The translations under genes were made by a program, and so were the position numbers. Shown piece by piece: positions 43,152 to 55,167 of a stretch of DNA of 64,000 nt. How positions within the stretch are numbered: position 1 is the first letter of the stretch; each line of letters starts with the position of its first letter. Below the pieces are notes generated by a model that was not told the DNA's origin, searched no databases, and saw only the letters and a list, made by a program, of their open reading frames with translations. This DNA is from Powellomyces hirtus (Eukaryota > Chytridiomycota > Chytridiomycetes > Spizellomycetales > Powellomycetaceae): contig JAHLKG010000033.1 of NCBI GenBank assembly GCA_025526995.1, positions 1-64,000 on the forward strand. The letters run 5' to 3'.

Positions 43152-46100
43152 TTATAGGTCAGTTCTTGCGTCGCCGCGCGTGATGAGAGGAGAGACGAGG
43201 CAAAGCCAATCCGTCTTTGTTGAGTAGTGATGAGGTTTATCTCTTCTTTGTACGTGGCTGAATTGCCAGAGAGGATGGGCTGTTCGCCATTGTTGGTATG
43301 CAGGTGTTTGTCGGAGTTCAGACTCAGGTTCCCATGTAGGATCGGCCCATCCTGCCCATTTGACCAAGAGGTTTCGCTTATGACGGCGTTCATCAATGAT
43401 GTCTTTGACAACCCATTCTTGTTCTCCACGAACTTTGATTGGTTCGGGTGGTTGTTCGACTTCGCGTTGTGGATACTGGTCTATTGCGTGAGGGCGTATG
43501 ATATCAACGTGGAAGACAGGCCAAATGCCACTAATCTTTGAAGGCGAGAGGTCGAGTTCGTAGGTGTCAGGATGATCACCTTTGGCGATGACTTTGTAGG
43601 GTCCAATCCATATAGTAGAGAATCGAGGGCCTCTTCTTACGTCAACCTCGAGGTCTATACCCTTGCAATTGAGGTCGACGAGATCTCCGATATTGTAAGC
43701 AATAGGAGTTCGGCCTTTGTCATGTTGTCGGGCATATTCATCTTGTGCTCGACGCAGGTTTTCGCGTATGATTCGGGCTATCTCTTCTTGTCCCTTATGG
43801 TATCTTTTGAGCTCGGCCTTGTCGACTCCGCGTAAACGAAGTTCTTGTCCTTCTAGGAGTGGATTCCATCCAGGTAAGATGACTGTGCAGCCAAGGTCTA
43901 CTTCGAATGGTGTCAGGCCTTCATATTCACTTCTAGGGGCAGTGTTGAAGGCGAACTCAACAAGCGGGAGTAGCTTCTTCCAATTGCTCTTATTGTAGTT
44001 GAGATACTGCTTAAAGATTCTCTTCAGTGTTTGAATGACCCGTTCAACTTTCCCATCAGTTTGCTGGTGTCGAGCCGTTGCGAATTCATGTTTAACGCCG
44101 AGTAAGATATCGAAAGCAAGGAAAAAATCTGAAAGTGCTCGAGGTTCGCAGTCCGTAACAAAGACTTTTGGGGTATCGACGTATTTCCATACTCGATCCA
44201 GAAAAACGGCAGCAAGTTCTTTACCGCCAATGTTTTTATTGACAGCTGAAAGAATAGCACGTCCTGATAGATAATCGATACAGGCAAGACATGCTTCATC
44301 TCCAATGGAGAAGATGTCAAATCCAATTGTACGCCATCTCCCCAACGGTACAGGAAGTGGTCGTAGAAATCCGTAGCAGCAATGACCGGGTTTAAACTGT
44401 CAACAGGATTTACATGTTCCGACATACTTCATGACGTCTTGTCTAACGTTGGGCCAATAATAATCGACAAGGATTCGGGCAAAAGTTTTCTTGACGCCGA
44501 GATGGCCTCCGGTAGCTAAATCATCATGGAATTGCCGCAGTACTTTTGGACGTAAACTTTCAGGTACATAGAGGCGTCCTTCATGTCGAGCGATTCCATC
44601 TTGAAAAGTGTACCGTCGTTCTCTTGCAGTCTTTTCGTGATCGGGTTTCTGGCAGATCTCTTTGAGGTATTCAGAATAAGGATCCGCAGCTAAAGCTTGT
44701 TTCCATTCTTCGATAGAATATGTTGGCGTTGTGCAAAGATCTGCTGTTGTGCCGACTATAGGGGGAATGCCATCCATCATGTTGTTGACCTGAGTATGCA
44801 TATCGACACGTCTTTGACATTCGACACAACGTGGAGCATAAATAGCACTTTGGGAGAGAATGTCCGCAATATGATTACACCTCCCTGGAATGTACTGAAT
44901 TGTAAAATCGTATTCTTGTAGAATCTCGACCCATCGAGCTTGTCTTCGGCTAAGGTGAGGTTGTGTTTGGATAAATTCTAAGCCCTTGTGATCGCTGAAG
45001 CACCGAAACGGTCGTCCAACCAGGTATGGTCTATTAGCAACAAGCATCTTGACTAATGCGAGTAATTCTTGTTCATGGGTCGGATACCGAGTCTCAGCAC
45101 CCTTCATCTTGCGAGAATAAAAAACGACAGGTTGGAGGCGAGGTAATTGTTTCCATTCGCCAACAAGACGAGGAAGATTCGTTGGTATGGTCTCATCGTC
45201 ATATGGTTGTCCGATCCATCCAGCAATGGCGTAGCCAGACGAATCTGTGTAGACGTAGATAGGTTTGCTTTCATCAATAGTTGCTAAAGCTGGTGCATTG
45301 ATGAGTGCTTCCTTCAGTTTCTGGAATGCTTGTTCTTGATCGGCTTCCCATTTGAACTTGACTTTCGCTGATTGAATGTTAGATAACGGTAAAGCAATGT
45401 TGGAATAGTCTTTGACAAAATCGAGAAAGTAGTTGGCGAGGCCAAGGAATGATTGAACTCATTTCGTAGATGTAGGTCTAGGCCAGTCCTTGATCACTTG
45501 GATCTTCGAAGGGGCGATGCGAATTCCATTTCCGCCCAAGACGTGTCCACACCATTCAACTTCGGGCACGGCCCAGACACATTTAGAAGGTTTGACGTAA
45601 AGTTGATGTTCTTTGAGCTTCTTGAGGACTAGGTCTACGTGTTTCTGATGTTCCTCCAATGTCTTTGAGAAAATGAGGATATTGTCCAGGTATGAGTTAA
45701 CGAAGTCGTCGTAGTCTTTGTGGAAAATTTTGTTCATTAATCGTTGGAATGCAGCACGAGCATTGGTTAAGCCGAAAGGCATGACGAGGTATTCGAAATG
45801 ACCAAATCTTGTACGTATGGCGGTCTTTTCCCGATCTTGTTTTCGGATGAGCAAACGATGATAGGCTTCCTTGATATCAATGAGACTGAAGTATTCGCAT
45901 CCTTGTATTCGGTCGCGCATTTCGCGGATGTTTGGAAGAGGTGTTCGGTCTTTCTTTGTGACGGAGTTGAGACCTCGATAGTCCCAACAAATACGTAGTC
46001 CTCCATCTTTCTTCTTAGCGAAGACAACACTAGCTCCCCATGGACTTGAGGAGTGCTGTATCCATCCTTTCTCGAGCATCAGTTGAATTTGCTTTTTCAG

Positions 46101-47364
46101 CTCGGCTAATTCTTCCTTATTCATGTGGCGGAGAGGTTGCCAGACAGGTTCAGCGCCTTCGACGAGTTCAATTTGAAAATTATCTTCTCCCCAATCAGGT
46201 GGTAAGCCTTGCGGTTCCTTGAATAGAATATCAACATACTTTTCCAGAGAATCTTTCAAAAGTTCAGGGTTTCCCTTGAACCGTTCAGGATCCTCCGAAA
46301 TTTCGTTGAGAGCCAATCGGCATACAGTATTGTCTTTGAATTTATTTTGTCGCCAGGCTTTGTTGAATTGCTTAGATGTAACTTCGATCATTTGGATATT
46401 GCGATAAGCAGCGGCTTTGGTGAATACAGATTGTTTCGTAGATGGAGTAGTGCCAAAGTGAGAGAGGCAATTCCAAGGGAGAAAGTCTAATGGTTGCCAT
46501 TTTCGTGATGTTCGTTCGCATTTGATGGTGACGGAGAGAGATGCGTTTGGTATCTGTGAATGATTAGTAAAACGGAGAATAGGTTGTTTTTCGTGTAAGT
46601 ATTGTTCAGCATGAGTAAAGAGGTTCCAGAAAGGTGTTCCGATGATCACATCGTATATAAGATCGCTGACGAGCCATGGGAGTTGTCCAACCATAAAAGG
46701 CGAACGAGATTCAATGTTCCAGAGTTCTAACGGTTCGGAGACAACGGTGTCTAAGAGCATTTGAGATTTTTTGTCGGCCAGAGTTATTTGTTGTGGTTCG
46801 GTAGGCCTAGTTTTGAACTTATGCTTTTTGACGAAGGTCTTGTTGAGAAACATTCCCGTTGCTCCACTATCAAATAATGCTCGGGCAAATTTCTTTCCAA
46901 TACGGCAATGTGCAATCCATAATCCGGTGGCCAAAGGTTTCCACACATCTTGGACGGTAGGTAGATATGGAGGCCGAACAGAGCTACCGATGGGCTCTAA
47001 CGACCGTTGAGAAAACCCACTTGTTGTTGTTGTGGATTGACCGCGGCCTCTTGATTGGTAACCTTGTCTAGGATAATTGTACGGCAGCCTATAGGTAATG
47101 AGGTTACGACTAACGCCAGGTGGATATGGAATGAGGTTGAGATTGTTGAAGTCGTCCGTGAGGTTATCAGTATCGTCTATTCCGGTTATTTGTGGGCTGG
47201 AATAAGGACTATATCGTTGTTGGCTGCTCGACCGCCTTGGCCACGACCGCTTCCACAACCGCGACCGGATCGCCGCACCCACGAGAGGACGTATTGAGAG
47301 GATTATTGTCAGAAAATCCATGAACGACAAAAGCTTGTCAAGCAGCTTCTATGGCTTGCTGAAT
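43152..47364 (-). pseudogene. Gypsy G2 gag end and pol, two nonsense codons in pol
   Basis: From 47,330 down to 43,152 one frame holds a basic gag tail (SRGRG), protease LFDSGATG near 46,870, RT with a YLDNILIFSK box (Asn for the second catalytic Asp) near 45,690, RNase H, H2C2 integrase and C-terminal chromodomain (LLVKWAGWADPTWEPE near 43,340). Stops lie at 45,459-45,461 and 44,400-44,402; both are GGA to TGA compared with G1. The YLDN change alone would inactivate RT. Between 47,331 and the F2 insertion at 47,364 the gag frame is shifted and has a TGA. Confidence 0.9.
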
Positions 47365-47639
47365 TGTAATAATACTAGGTCCGTTGCCAGAGTCTAGTCT
47401 TCTATTCGGGAACTCCCTATGTCTAATTCTACTGTAAGATCTCTAAGTCTTGAATGCACCTTCGTCGGAGCATTCCTACTATTCTTCTAGGCCGCAGAGC
47501 GGCCCTGGTCACGTGATGGCCATCCGTGGCCATCCCTGAGGTCTAGTACCCTTCGGGATGCTGACGCTAGCATCCATCTCGCGCGGGACCCCTCCCGACG
47601 CGTGTCTAGGCTTAGGCTGGTGAGCCACACCTCATTACA
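47365..47639 (-). repeat. 3' LTR of gypsy F2
   Basis: 275 bp, TGTAATGAGG...TATTATTACA on the minus strand, after purine tract AAGGGGGG (47,640-47,647 region). About 10% different from the F1 LTRs. Bases 47,640-48,087 are the putative promoter and 5' leader of the cargo gene, with a TTTAAAAGG near 47,984 and CA/TACA microsatellites at 48,044-48,081. Confidence 0.9.
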
Positions 47640-48087
47640 CCCCCCTTGGATTCGCGACTATCTCTTAGGCCCGAATCTCTTCAGCGAGGCGAAGCTTGCC
47701 TAAGCCGGGCGGCGGCGGGTTAACGGATGCTGACGTGGTTGTGGGAAGATGAGGCTGGGGAGGCGGCCCTGGCGCGGGTCGCGTCGCGGTAGTCTCCGAC
47801 GGGTAGTCTCTGCCCTTTGTGGTGCACGAAATCGTCGGAAAGTCTATTTCTCTCTTCGCAGGGGCCCTAGATGAATCACGAGTAGCTTCCTCCATGCGGA
47901 TTTCGATAAGTAACATCTGCTGCGCTCCGTAGGGGATGAAACACTAACACCTGAATTTCCGAGCGTTCCCAAGCAGGTCGAGCCTTTAAAAGGTACTGCC
48001 CGTTGAATCTCCCCCCTCTTGCTCTTCTTTCCTTTGTAGCCCGACACACACACATCACACACACATACATACATACATACAAACAAC

Positions 48088-48811
48088 ATGGCCGACGTCG
48101 CCAACAACTCTCCTCTCCCCTCCAACACCACCACCGCGGGCAAGCGCCGGCCCACCCAACAACTCGCAAAGGGCGCGACCAAGCGGGCCCAGCCCGCCCG
48201 GGTAAGTAGGGGTCGGTGCTCATCCTCGGCTGTGGCAACTCGTCTCATGTTCCCCGTCTTCCCTTGTTGTCTCCAGGACCCCTCGGTCCATGAAAAGTCC
48301 ACCCCCGAGAGGTCGGCCGACTTGCCCGCCTGCTGGAAGTGCCGCCACTTCCGCAAAAGCAAGATGTTTATGTCTGAATGCCACCATCTGGTGTGCCGGC
48401 CCTGCATCGTGGCGGCGGCCGACAACACGGTAAGTTCCCTTTCGCTGAGAGGCGGCCTGATGTCTTCCTAACGGTATAGTTCCCTTGTTCCTTTGCTTTC
48501 CAGAACAACGGCCCTCAGGGCCAGTTGACGTGCGGCGCCCCCCACTGCGACCGGGTCCTCTTCTTTGCGGCCATCCCCGCCGGGTGTCAGTTCGCTGGCT
48601 GCAACCATGTCGGAGCGGACCTCCGCATGTTTCCATGCAACCATCTCCACTGCATGGGCCACGTCCGCGCGTAAGTAGTACTCTTCGGCCTGCTGCTGTC
48701 TTACCTGACTAACTCAGCTCTCTTCGCAGCGAGATGAACGTGGCAAATTACACCCCCCTCCGGTGCGGGTTGGGCGACCGGTGCCAGTTCTCCTTCACCA
48801 AGATTGGTTGA
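48088..48811 (+). CDS. F2 antisense cargo gene: double RING-like zinc protein, 4 exons
   Basis: Exons 48,088-48,201, 48,277-48,429, 48,504-48,670 and 48,730-48,811. All three introns (59-75 bp) start GTAAGT and end CAG. The product is 171 residues. A basic head is followed by cluster 1 (C57, C60, C73, H75, C78, C81, C99, C104) and cluster 2 (C117, C122, C134, H136, C139, H142, C157, C163). The introns survive because the gene is antisense to the genomic RNA, so splicing of the element transcript cannot remove them. It reads away from the 3' LTR. It is homologous to 24,650-25,383 with identical intron positions but only about 50-55% identity, while the pols around them are about 98% identical. 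The match to RING is by ligand spacing only. Confidence 0.8.
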
Positions 48812-49046
48812 TTAGTCTCCCCCCCCCCTCCTTCTTGTACATACTTTCACTTGTTGTCTGTTGCTCCTTCGGGGCCTGGCCTTCGGCCCGTATAATCAAA
48901 TTCAGTACCACAATCTCATCGCTGTACTTGCCTTCTCATCGCTGTGCTCCCTTGAGTCTTGTGGCATTTTGTATGCGTCCGCTGTGTCCAATGTCACTCG
49001 GCTTCCTCCCGGCTATGGTGCTCATGGTAGATGCCCTGCATCACAC

Positions 49047-49275
49047 TTCCCCGTTGGGAAGACCGTCCAGCGGTTCCCCGGCCATCGTCCAACGATGCCG
49101 GTATCTCATCTAGTGAGGTCTACTGCCTCGCAGTCTTCGGCTCATCGCCCAGCGATCCCGGCGTCTCGCCCAGCGAGATATGCTGCCCAGCAGCCTTCGG
49201 CCATCGTCCAACGATGCCGGCATCTCGCCCAGCAAGGTATGCTGCCCAGCAGCCTTCGGCCATCGTCCAACGATG
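49047..49275. repeat. Array of short hairpins in the F2 3' region
   Basis: Reverse complement of the array at 24,187-24,413, over 95% identical by eye. Most stems are kept; loops read CCA on the plus strand. It sits between the stops of the cargo gene (48,811) and pol (49,349). Confidence 0.88.
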
Positions 49276-49348
49276 CCGAGATCTCGCGCTATAAGGTCCT
49301 CTACCTCAAGGAGCATATCTTTTGTTAATTTACGGTACAGCTCGCTAT

Positions 49349-52300
49349 CTAGGTTCTCTTACGTCGCCTGGCTGCTAGCCTTTGGCCGCGGTCCTCTCCG
49401 GGGTGCTCCCGGAGCCATTCTTCCAGTGTGGTCGTCCCCTTCACGTGTGCATACGGCTCCCACGTGTTCTGAGTGCTGTCGTAACCTGTCCACTTGACTA
49501 AGAACTGCTCGGTGTTCCTGTGCCATCTGGCATTTAGGATCTTGTCCACTTGGTAGGTCTCCTGACCGTCTTCGTCCTTCTCGGGCTCAGGTGGGGCGGT
49601 GACCTGTCTGTACGGGGTACCGCCCGGGTCATGGTAACGTCTCAGAATGCTGACATGAAAGACTGGGTGCAACCCGGTGAACTCTTTGGGTAGTTCGAGC
49701 TCGTAGGTGTCAGGATGCGGGCCCTTGCCGCATACTGTGAATGGCCCAATCCATTGTTCAGCCAGCTTTTTGTTCCTTGTGGTGACGCTGGTAATCGCGA
49801 TACCCTCACAATGGAGTAAGACCTTGTCACCCTCTTGGTATGCTTCCGTGTGCTTCTTGCGGTCGTAGTACTTTGCCTGCTGGTCCTGTGCATCTCGGAG
49901 CCGTTGCTGCACGATGCGACTCACATCGGCGAATTCCTTAACCCGTCTCTCCACGGCGGTTTGTGCCGATTGCCTTATCATCTCTCCGGGGTTAGGTGCT
50001 ACCCATTGGTTCGGTACCCGGGGAACGCGGCCTAGGTCAATCTCGAAAGGGGATAGTCCCGTCGACGTCTGCGGCGTTCGGTTGTAGTTGTACTCGAGTG
50101 TGGGGAGTAAACTCTTCCAGTTGGAGCCGGCATAGTCAAGAAAGGGGCCCATGATTCCCTTGATCGTCTTGATGGCGTTCTCCGCCTTGCCGTCGGTCTG
50201 TTGGTGTTGTGCCGACGAGAGTTCTTGCTTGACGTCGAGTGCCCGCATGAGGTACCGCCAGAATTCTGATAGCCACTTGGGGTCCCGATTGCTCATGATG
50301 GTGTGGGGTAACCCCGTGTGGCGAAATGCCTGTTCCAGAAAGAGTTGAGCCGTCTCCTGAGCTGTAGCGCGTGTGTTAGTTGGTAGGAGTATCACGCGGC
50401 ATGAAAGGTAGTCGACGATGAGGAGTACGGTGTCTGCCGTCTTGGTCAGTCTCTCGCCGGTGTGGTGCGGAGGGTTCTTCATCACGTCGGGCTCTACCCG
50501 AGGTTCCCCCCCCTTAGAGCCTGACGTGGGGAAGAATATATCCATGCCGATTTGTTGCCAACGGGCGTCGGGGATCGGTAAGCTGCGGAGGAAACCGATC
50601 AGCACAGTTCGCTTGTGACGTTGGCAGGTAGGGCAGGTGCGGACATATTGGTACACATCACGCTCCATGTTAGGCCAATAGTACGACTCCAGAAGTTTGG
50701 CGAGCGTTCGTTGGACACCGGAGTGACCACCGTTCGTGAGGGAGTCGTGATGAATCTGAAGGAGTGGCCCCCGCAAGCTGTCGGGGATGTACCGACGGTC
50801 ATGGTACATCAAGAAGCGGTGCGGAGGGGAGTCCACTGTCCGGAATCGGCGTGCATGGCCGGATAGGTTCTCCGGTGGACTGTTGATGGTTAGTAAGATG
50901 TTTTGGCCAAAATCATCCGATGCGAGTGCTTGGGTCCAGTCCGCATCGGTCGGCATGTGCGTCGTGACGGGCTTCTCCGTCTGCACGATGGCGGTGACCA
51001 CGTCGATCTTGGCCTGGCAGGTTGCACACTTGGGGGCGTAAGTCGGGTCGCAACTGAGGAAGTCGGCGATCGAATTCCATGTGCCGGGGAGGTATTCCAC
51101 TGAGAAATCGAACTGTTGGAGGAACTCAACCCAGCCTGCTTGGCGACGTGACAGGTGGGGTTGTTCCTGGAGGTAGATCAGGGATTTGTGGTCAACAAAC
51201 GCGCGGAATGGGCGGCCAATGAGGTAATGGCGGTTGGCGCGTATGGACTTGACTAATCCCAGTAGTTCTTGTTCATGCACGGGGTATCGAGTCTCGGCGG
51301 GTTGCATCTTGCGGGAGTAGTATGTCACCGGGCGAAGTGGCGGGAGGTTGGCTAAGCCCGATTTGGTGGTTGGTAGTGGGTGAGGGTAAGGGAAATCCCC
51401 TTTGGCCGGCTGCACCAGCCATCCGCCGTAGGCGTAGCCCGATGCGTCCGTGAACAAGTAGGTGTCAAGCGCCGGGTCAAAGTACGCTAGGGTGGGTGCC
51501 GAGGAGCATAATTCCTTTAAGCGATTGAACGGTCGATCTTCCTTGTCACCCCACTGCCATGGGCGGTTGCCGGATTGCAGACTCGTTAGGGGTAGGGCAA
51601 TCTGTGCATACTCGGGGATGTATTCCTTGACATAGTTGACAAGGCCCATGAAGCTAAGGAGCTCCAGGGAGTTGGTCGGGCGAGGTCGTTCCCGGACCGC
51701 GGTCACCTTGGAGGGGGCGATACTCAGGCCATCCCTGCCGACTCGGTGGCCGCAGAACTCGACTTTGTCAACCGCCCATTGACATTTGCTGGGTTTGACG
51801 TGAAGGCGATGTTCCGCCAGGGTCTTGAGAACCTCGTCGACGTGCTGAATGTGCGAACTCATGTCGGTGCTGAATATGAGAATATCGTCGAGGTATGAGA
51901 TCACATAAGCGTCGTACTTGTCGCCCAAGAGTTTGTTGGTTAGTCGCTGGAATGTAGCAGGTGCATTAGTTAAGCCGAAAGGTAGAACATTGTATTCGAA
52001 ATGCCCAAAACATGTTCGGAACGCTGTTTTCTCCCTATCTTCTGGTCGAATCATGATGCAGTGATATGCGTCGCGGATGTCGATCGCGGTAAATACCCGC
52101 ATGTTGACAAGCCTGTCGCACAGTTCCGAGAGGTTCGGAAGTGGCGTGGCATCCTTGTGGGTCATCTTGTTCAGTGCCCGGTAGTCAATGCAGCAGCGTA
52201 AGCCGCCGTCCTTCTTTGGGGCAAATAGGACGGGCGCGCCCCATGGGCTGCGAGAGTGTGAGATCCGACCCTTGTCCATTAAGCGCTGCATCTGCCGGCC

Positions 52301-53286
52301 GAGCTCGTCCAATTCGTCAGGGCTCAAATGCCGGAGTGGCTGCATCACGGGCTTCGAGCCGGGTTTGAGCCAAATGGTGAAATTGTCCTCGCCTCGGTCC
52401 GGAGGCAAGCCTGACTGCTCGGTGAATAGCGTCGTGACGTATTTCTCTAAGGTCGGTCGGAGTGGGTGGTCGGCCGGCAGTGCATCTAGCGGGTCCTCTT
52501 GATCTGCCGTCTTGGCTTCGGCGTTGGTGTGGCGGCGTTCCTCCAAGATTGCCCTTTTCTTGGCGTCAACCGTCCGTACGAATTGAGCCTCTACGACTGG
52601 AATTGCATCTACGATGTGTACCTCGAAGACTCCAGTGATCTCGCCCTTCTTCATCAAGCGTTTCCATTGCTTGGCCGTGTAGATTCCTTCTGCATTGAGT
52701 GCTGGCTTCGCTGGCTGGAATCTGCGGGGCCGTACCTCTCGTGGGGAGAGTAGACGGGCGGCGCACGCGGACGGTGCTTCCCAGTGGCGGTTGGTCGATT
52801 TGGCTCGAAGGCTGAGGGTCTGGCCGTCGTGGTAGAATGTCATCGTTGGAAAGCCCCCTTGTCGAAAAGCCCTCGGGCGTCCAGCCCCAATATGAATGGC
52901 AAGCCCAGTATGGCATCGACCCTGATCGGCGCGACCACGAACGGTACGGTATCCTCCCAGTAGATGATCTTCTCCTCGGTGAACACCGAGAGGTCCCCAC
53001 AGGTCATCTTTGTTGCCCCGTAGTTTCCCGCTCTGTCGCCCCACCGGACCTCCAGCGGAGTTGGAGAGGTGTAGGTCCGGAGGCCGTGTTTGGCGGCCCA
53101 AGTGTCGCTGATGATCAGGGTGTTACATCCGGTATCGATTAGGATGCGGGCAAAGTGCCCTTGTACCTTCCCGTGGACCACAAATGTCTTCCTGTGAATG
53201 CGGGGTCCCGGTCTGTCCGTGGGGATCTTGTCTTGCATCCGGGGTTTGGGTACTGAGACGGTGCAAGCGTTCAGCACCCGGGACAA
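49349..53286 (-). pseudogene. Gypsy F2 pol, one frameshift in the protease region
   Basis: The N-terminal frame (53,286-52,840) has the protease LIDTGCNTL. A one-base loss near 52,860 shifts to the frame that stays open to 49,349: RT with YLDDILIFS near 51,880, RNase H, H2C2 integrase (HQQTDGKAEN near 50,190) and C-terminal chromodomain (FLVKWTGYDS..NTWEPY near 49,450-49,530) with a basic tail. It is about 98% identical to F1 pol. The pol start overlaps the gag end by about 16 bp in another frame. Confidence 0.9.
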
Positions 53287-53816
53287 AAATCCGAGCTGTT
53301 GACTGAGCCCCCGTCGCTGGCCGCCTCGTCTCCGGACCCTTCGGTGATCTCTACAGGGGCAGCGAACGTCCTATGCTCACCGGTTTTACCTTTACTTGCT
53401 GGGCACCCACGGGCGTAATGCCCCTTGCCCCCGCAGTTGAAACATTCGTTGCGCTCACGGCGTTTGTCGTAGATGGTGTGCTCACGGCGTGAAATCCCTT
53501 GGTAGTTGTCCATACCGCATGTGGGACGACCTGAGCCATAGGGGGTGTGGCGTCCCCTTTCTCGTGCTTGCATTCGTGCGCGGTTTTCTTCCGCCAGGAT
53601 GATGTCGACGTGCGGTGTTGCAACTGCTGGTTGGACTGGAGTCGGAATCCTTGAGAGAAGGGCTTCGAAGCGGGCCTCTCCCATTGCGATCTGTTCCTGC
53701 AGTAGGCGTTGGGTCTCCGCCAATTGTGCAGCTAACATTGCGATGGGGTTGTTGGTCGGTGTGTCGACTTTGGGTTCTCCTACTGCCATTGGGCTGTTCC
53801 TGGTGCTACGTGCCAT
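53271..53816 (-). CDS. Gypsy F2 gag with in-frame capsid deletion
   Basis: A 181-residue open frame. It has the same N-terminus as F1 (coiled-coil AAQLAETQRLLQEQI), then jumps from residue ~84 to the basic region and CCHC knuckle CFNCGGKGHYARGC. About 225 residues, the capsid core, are missing compared with F1. The break is at GCTTG, which in F1 occurs at both deletion ends (about 35,257 and 35,930): a microhomology deletion that preserved the frame. F2 would need capsid from another copy. Confidence 0.88.
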   Translation of the reverse strand: MARSTRNSPMAVGEPKVDTPTNNPIAMLAAQLAETQRLLQEQIAMGEARFEALLSRIPTPVQPAVATPHVDIILAEENRARMQARERGRHTPYGSGRPTCGMDNYQGISRREHTIYDKRRERNECFNCGGKGHYARGCPASKGKTGEHRTFAAPVEITEGSGDEAASDGGSVNSSDFCPGC

Positions 53817-53844
53817 TGTTGTCGTCTACAGGGTGGTGCTACCA

Positions 53845-54119
53845 TGTAATAATACTAGGTCCGTTGCCAGAATCTAGTCTTCTATTCGGGAACTCTCTAT
53901 GTCTAATTCTACTGTAAGATCTCTAAGTCTTGAATGCGCCTTCGTCGGAGCATTCCTACCTTTCTTCTAGGCCGCGGAGCGGCCCTGGTCACGTGATGGC
54001 CATCCGTGGCCATCCCTGAGGTCTAGTACCCTTTGGGATGCTGACGTGAGCATCCATCTCGCGCGGGACCCCTCCCGATGCGTGTCTAGGCTTAAGCTGG
54101 TGAGCCACGCCTCATTACA
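53845..54119 (-). repeat. 5' LTR of gypsy F2
   Basis: 275 bp, followed on the minus strand by primer site TGGTAGCACCAC (53,833-53,844) and flanked by TGAAT (54,120-54,124). Differs from its partner at about 11 positions. Contains a CACGTG box. Confidence 0.92.
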
Positions 54120-54833
54120 TGAATGGTAATGGGTGCAGCAGCTGCGGCGGCGAGGTTTTGATTGATTTCGAAAGTATTGATTGCATTGTATAGATAGTGA
54201 CCGATGATAGGGTTCTTAAGGAGATCTGCTTTAAAAATACGAATAATATCAGCAGCAGGAATAGTAGCTTGTGTAGGATCAAGACGCAAAGCGGCATCAA
54301 GTTCATGACATTCATCTTGGAACTTTGTAACAAATTCTTCAAGTGAGTTCCCGAGGGCGAGATTGGTCAATCTGAGTTCAATTGCATTGCGAAGATTGCG
54401 AGGGAAGAATTCGGTAATGAGGGCTGTTTGAAAGGCCACCCATGTGGCAGGTGGTCCTGCGGCAGAAGTAGTGTTGTACCACTCAAGAGCGGTACCCTTG
54501 AGGTAGGATTGGAGGGTGCTAACGTAATCGGCCATGGGCAATGGTACGGCAGGAACTGCAGGAACAGGAGGAGGACCGACGACTGCAGGAATAGCAGGAG
54601 TAGCAAGAGCCCAATAAAAGTTACTGTGGGAAGTCAAAAACTCCTCTATCTTCTTAGCAGACTTGGTGCCATTGTATTCGGAGAGCTTAGCCTTTTGTGC
54701 GTCGAGAAGGGTCTTAGCTCGGGTTGAGGCGAGCGGAAGCTGCAGCAGCGACGACAGGAGCAGCGGCGATAACACCGGCTGTAATGGCAGCAACGATAGC
54801 AGCTTGTTAAGCGGCAGTAAGTGCAGGGGGCAT
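54120..54833 (-). pseudogene. Gypsy G2 gag, N-terminal part
   Basis: A capsid-like frame (54,793 downward) with AEYNGTKS-type start, Pro/Val-rich spacer, WYNTTSAAGPPATW and FFPRNLRNAIELRL, as in Ty3-type capsids. The likely start ATG (54,833-54,831) is followed by a stop after eight codons and the frame shifts near 54,720, so the N-terminus is broken. At 54,120 F2 interrupts it; the rest is at 47,364 downward. Confidence 0.8.
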
Positions 54834-54888
54834 GTTGTTCAATTGGAGTGATCATGGTTGATGGTGCTAGTGTGGAGTGGTGCTACCA

Positions 54889-55167
54889 TGTAACGTCAAA
54901 GGAAGCTTTGATAGTTGATAGTAATAAATAGTGTGTATTATCGTGTGTTGTAAGGTAACGAGCGGAGAAAGGCGACCAGCGGCTGACAGCTTTATATAAT
55001 GCGTGTCAGGGTGGCGCACATCTAATTTATCCGGGAGGCGCTTTATTGCCTATGAGTCAGGAGTCATGTGTATCACCGATGAACGGATGGCCAGCCCGAA
55101 CAAAGGATCACGTATAACGTAATCAGAAAATCACGAAAAAGTATAAGAATATGAGGTTTCCCCGACA
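54889..55167 (-). repeat. 5' LTR of gypsy G2
   Basis: 279 bp; followed on the minus strand by primer site TGGTAGCACCAC (54,877-54,888), identical to that of F. Flanked by GCTTG (55,168-55,172). Confidence 0.92.

Larger units (their letters stand above)
47365..54119 (-). mobile_element. Gypsy F2, complete with LTRs and cargo, capsid deleted
   Basis: A 6,755-bp element with 5' LTR 53,845-54,119, gag 53,816-53,271, pol 53,286-49,349, hairpin array 49,047-49,275, antisense cargo gene 48,088-48,811 and 3' LTR 47,365-47,639. TSD TGAAT. It is the uninterrupted reference for the F family here. Bases 48,812-49,046 hold only untranslated sequence. Confidence 0.93.
42663..55167 (-). mobile_element. Gypsy G2, antisense in the C 3' LTR, host of F2
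   Basis: LTRs 42,663-42,941 (3') and 54,889-55,167 (5') are both 279 bp and differ at about 10 positions by eye. Coding parts are 43,152-47,364 and 54,120-54,833, separated by F2 (TSD TGAAT, 47,360-47,364 and 54,120-54,124). Primer site TGGTAGCACCAC is at 54,877-54,888. Confidence 0.92.

Noticed and set aside
47844..48662. Overlapping minus-strand ORFs of 120-194 aa opposite the F2 cargo
   Set aside because: They are shadows of the spliced plus-strand gene, whose introns and zinc ligands are conserved in F1; the minus frames are not.
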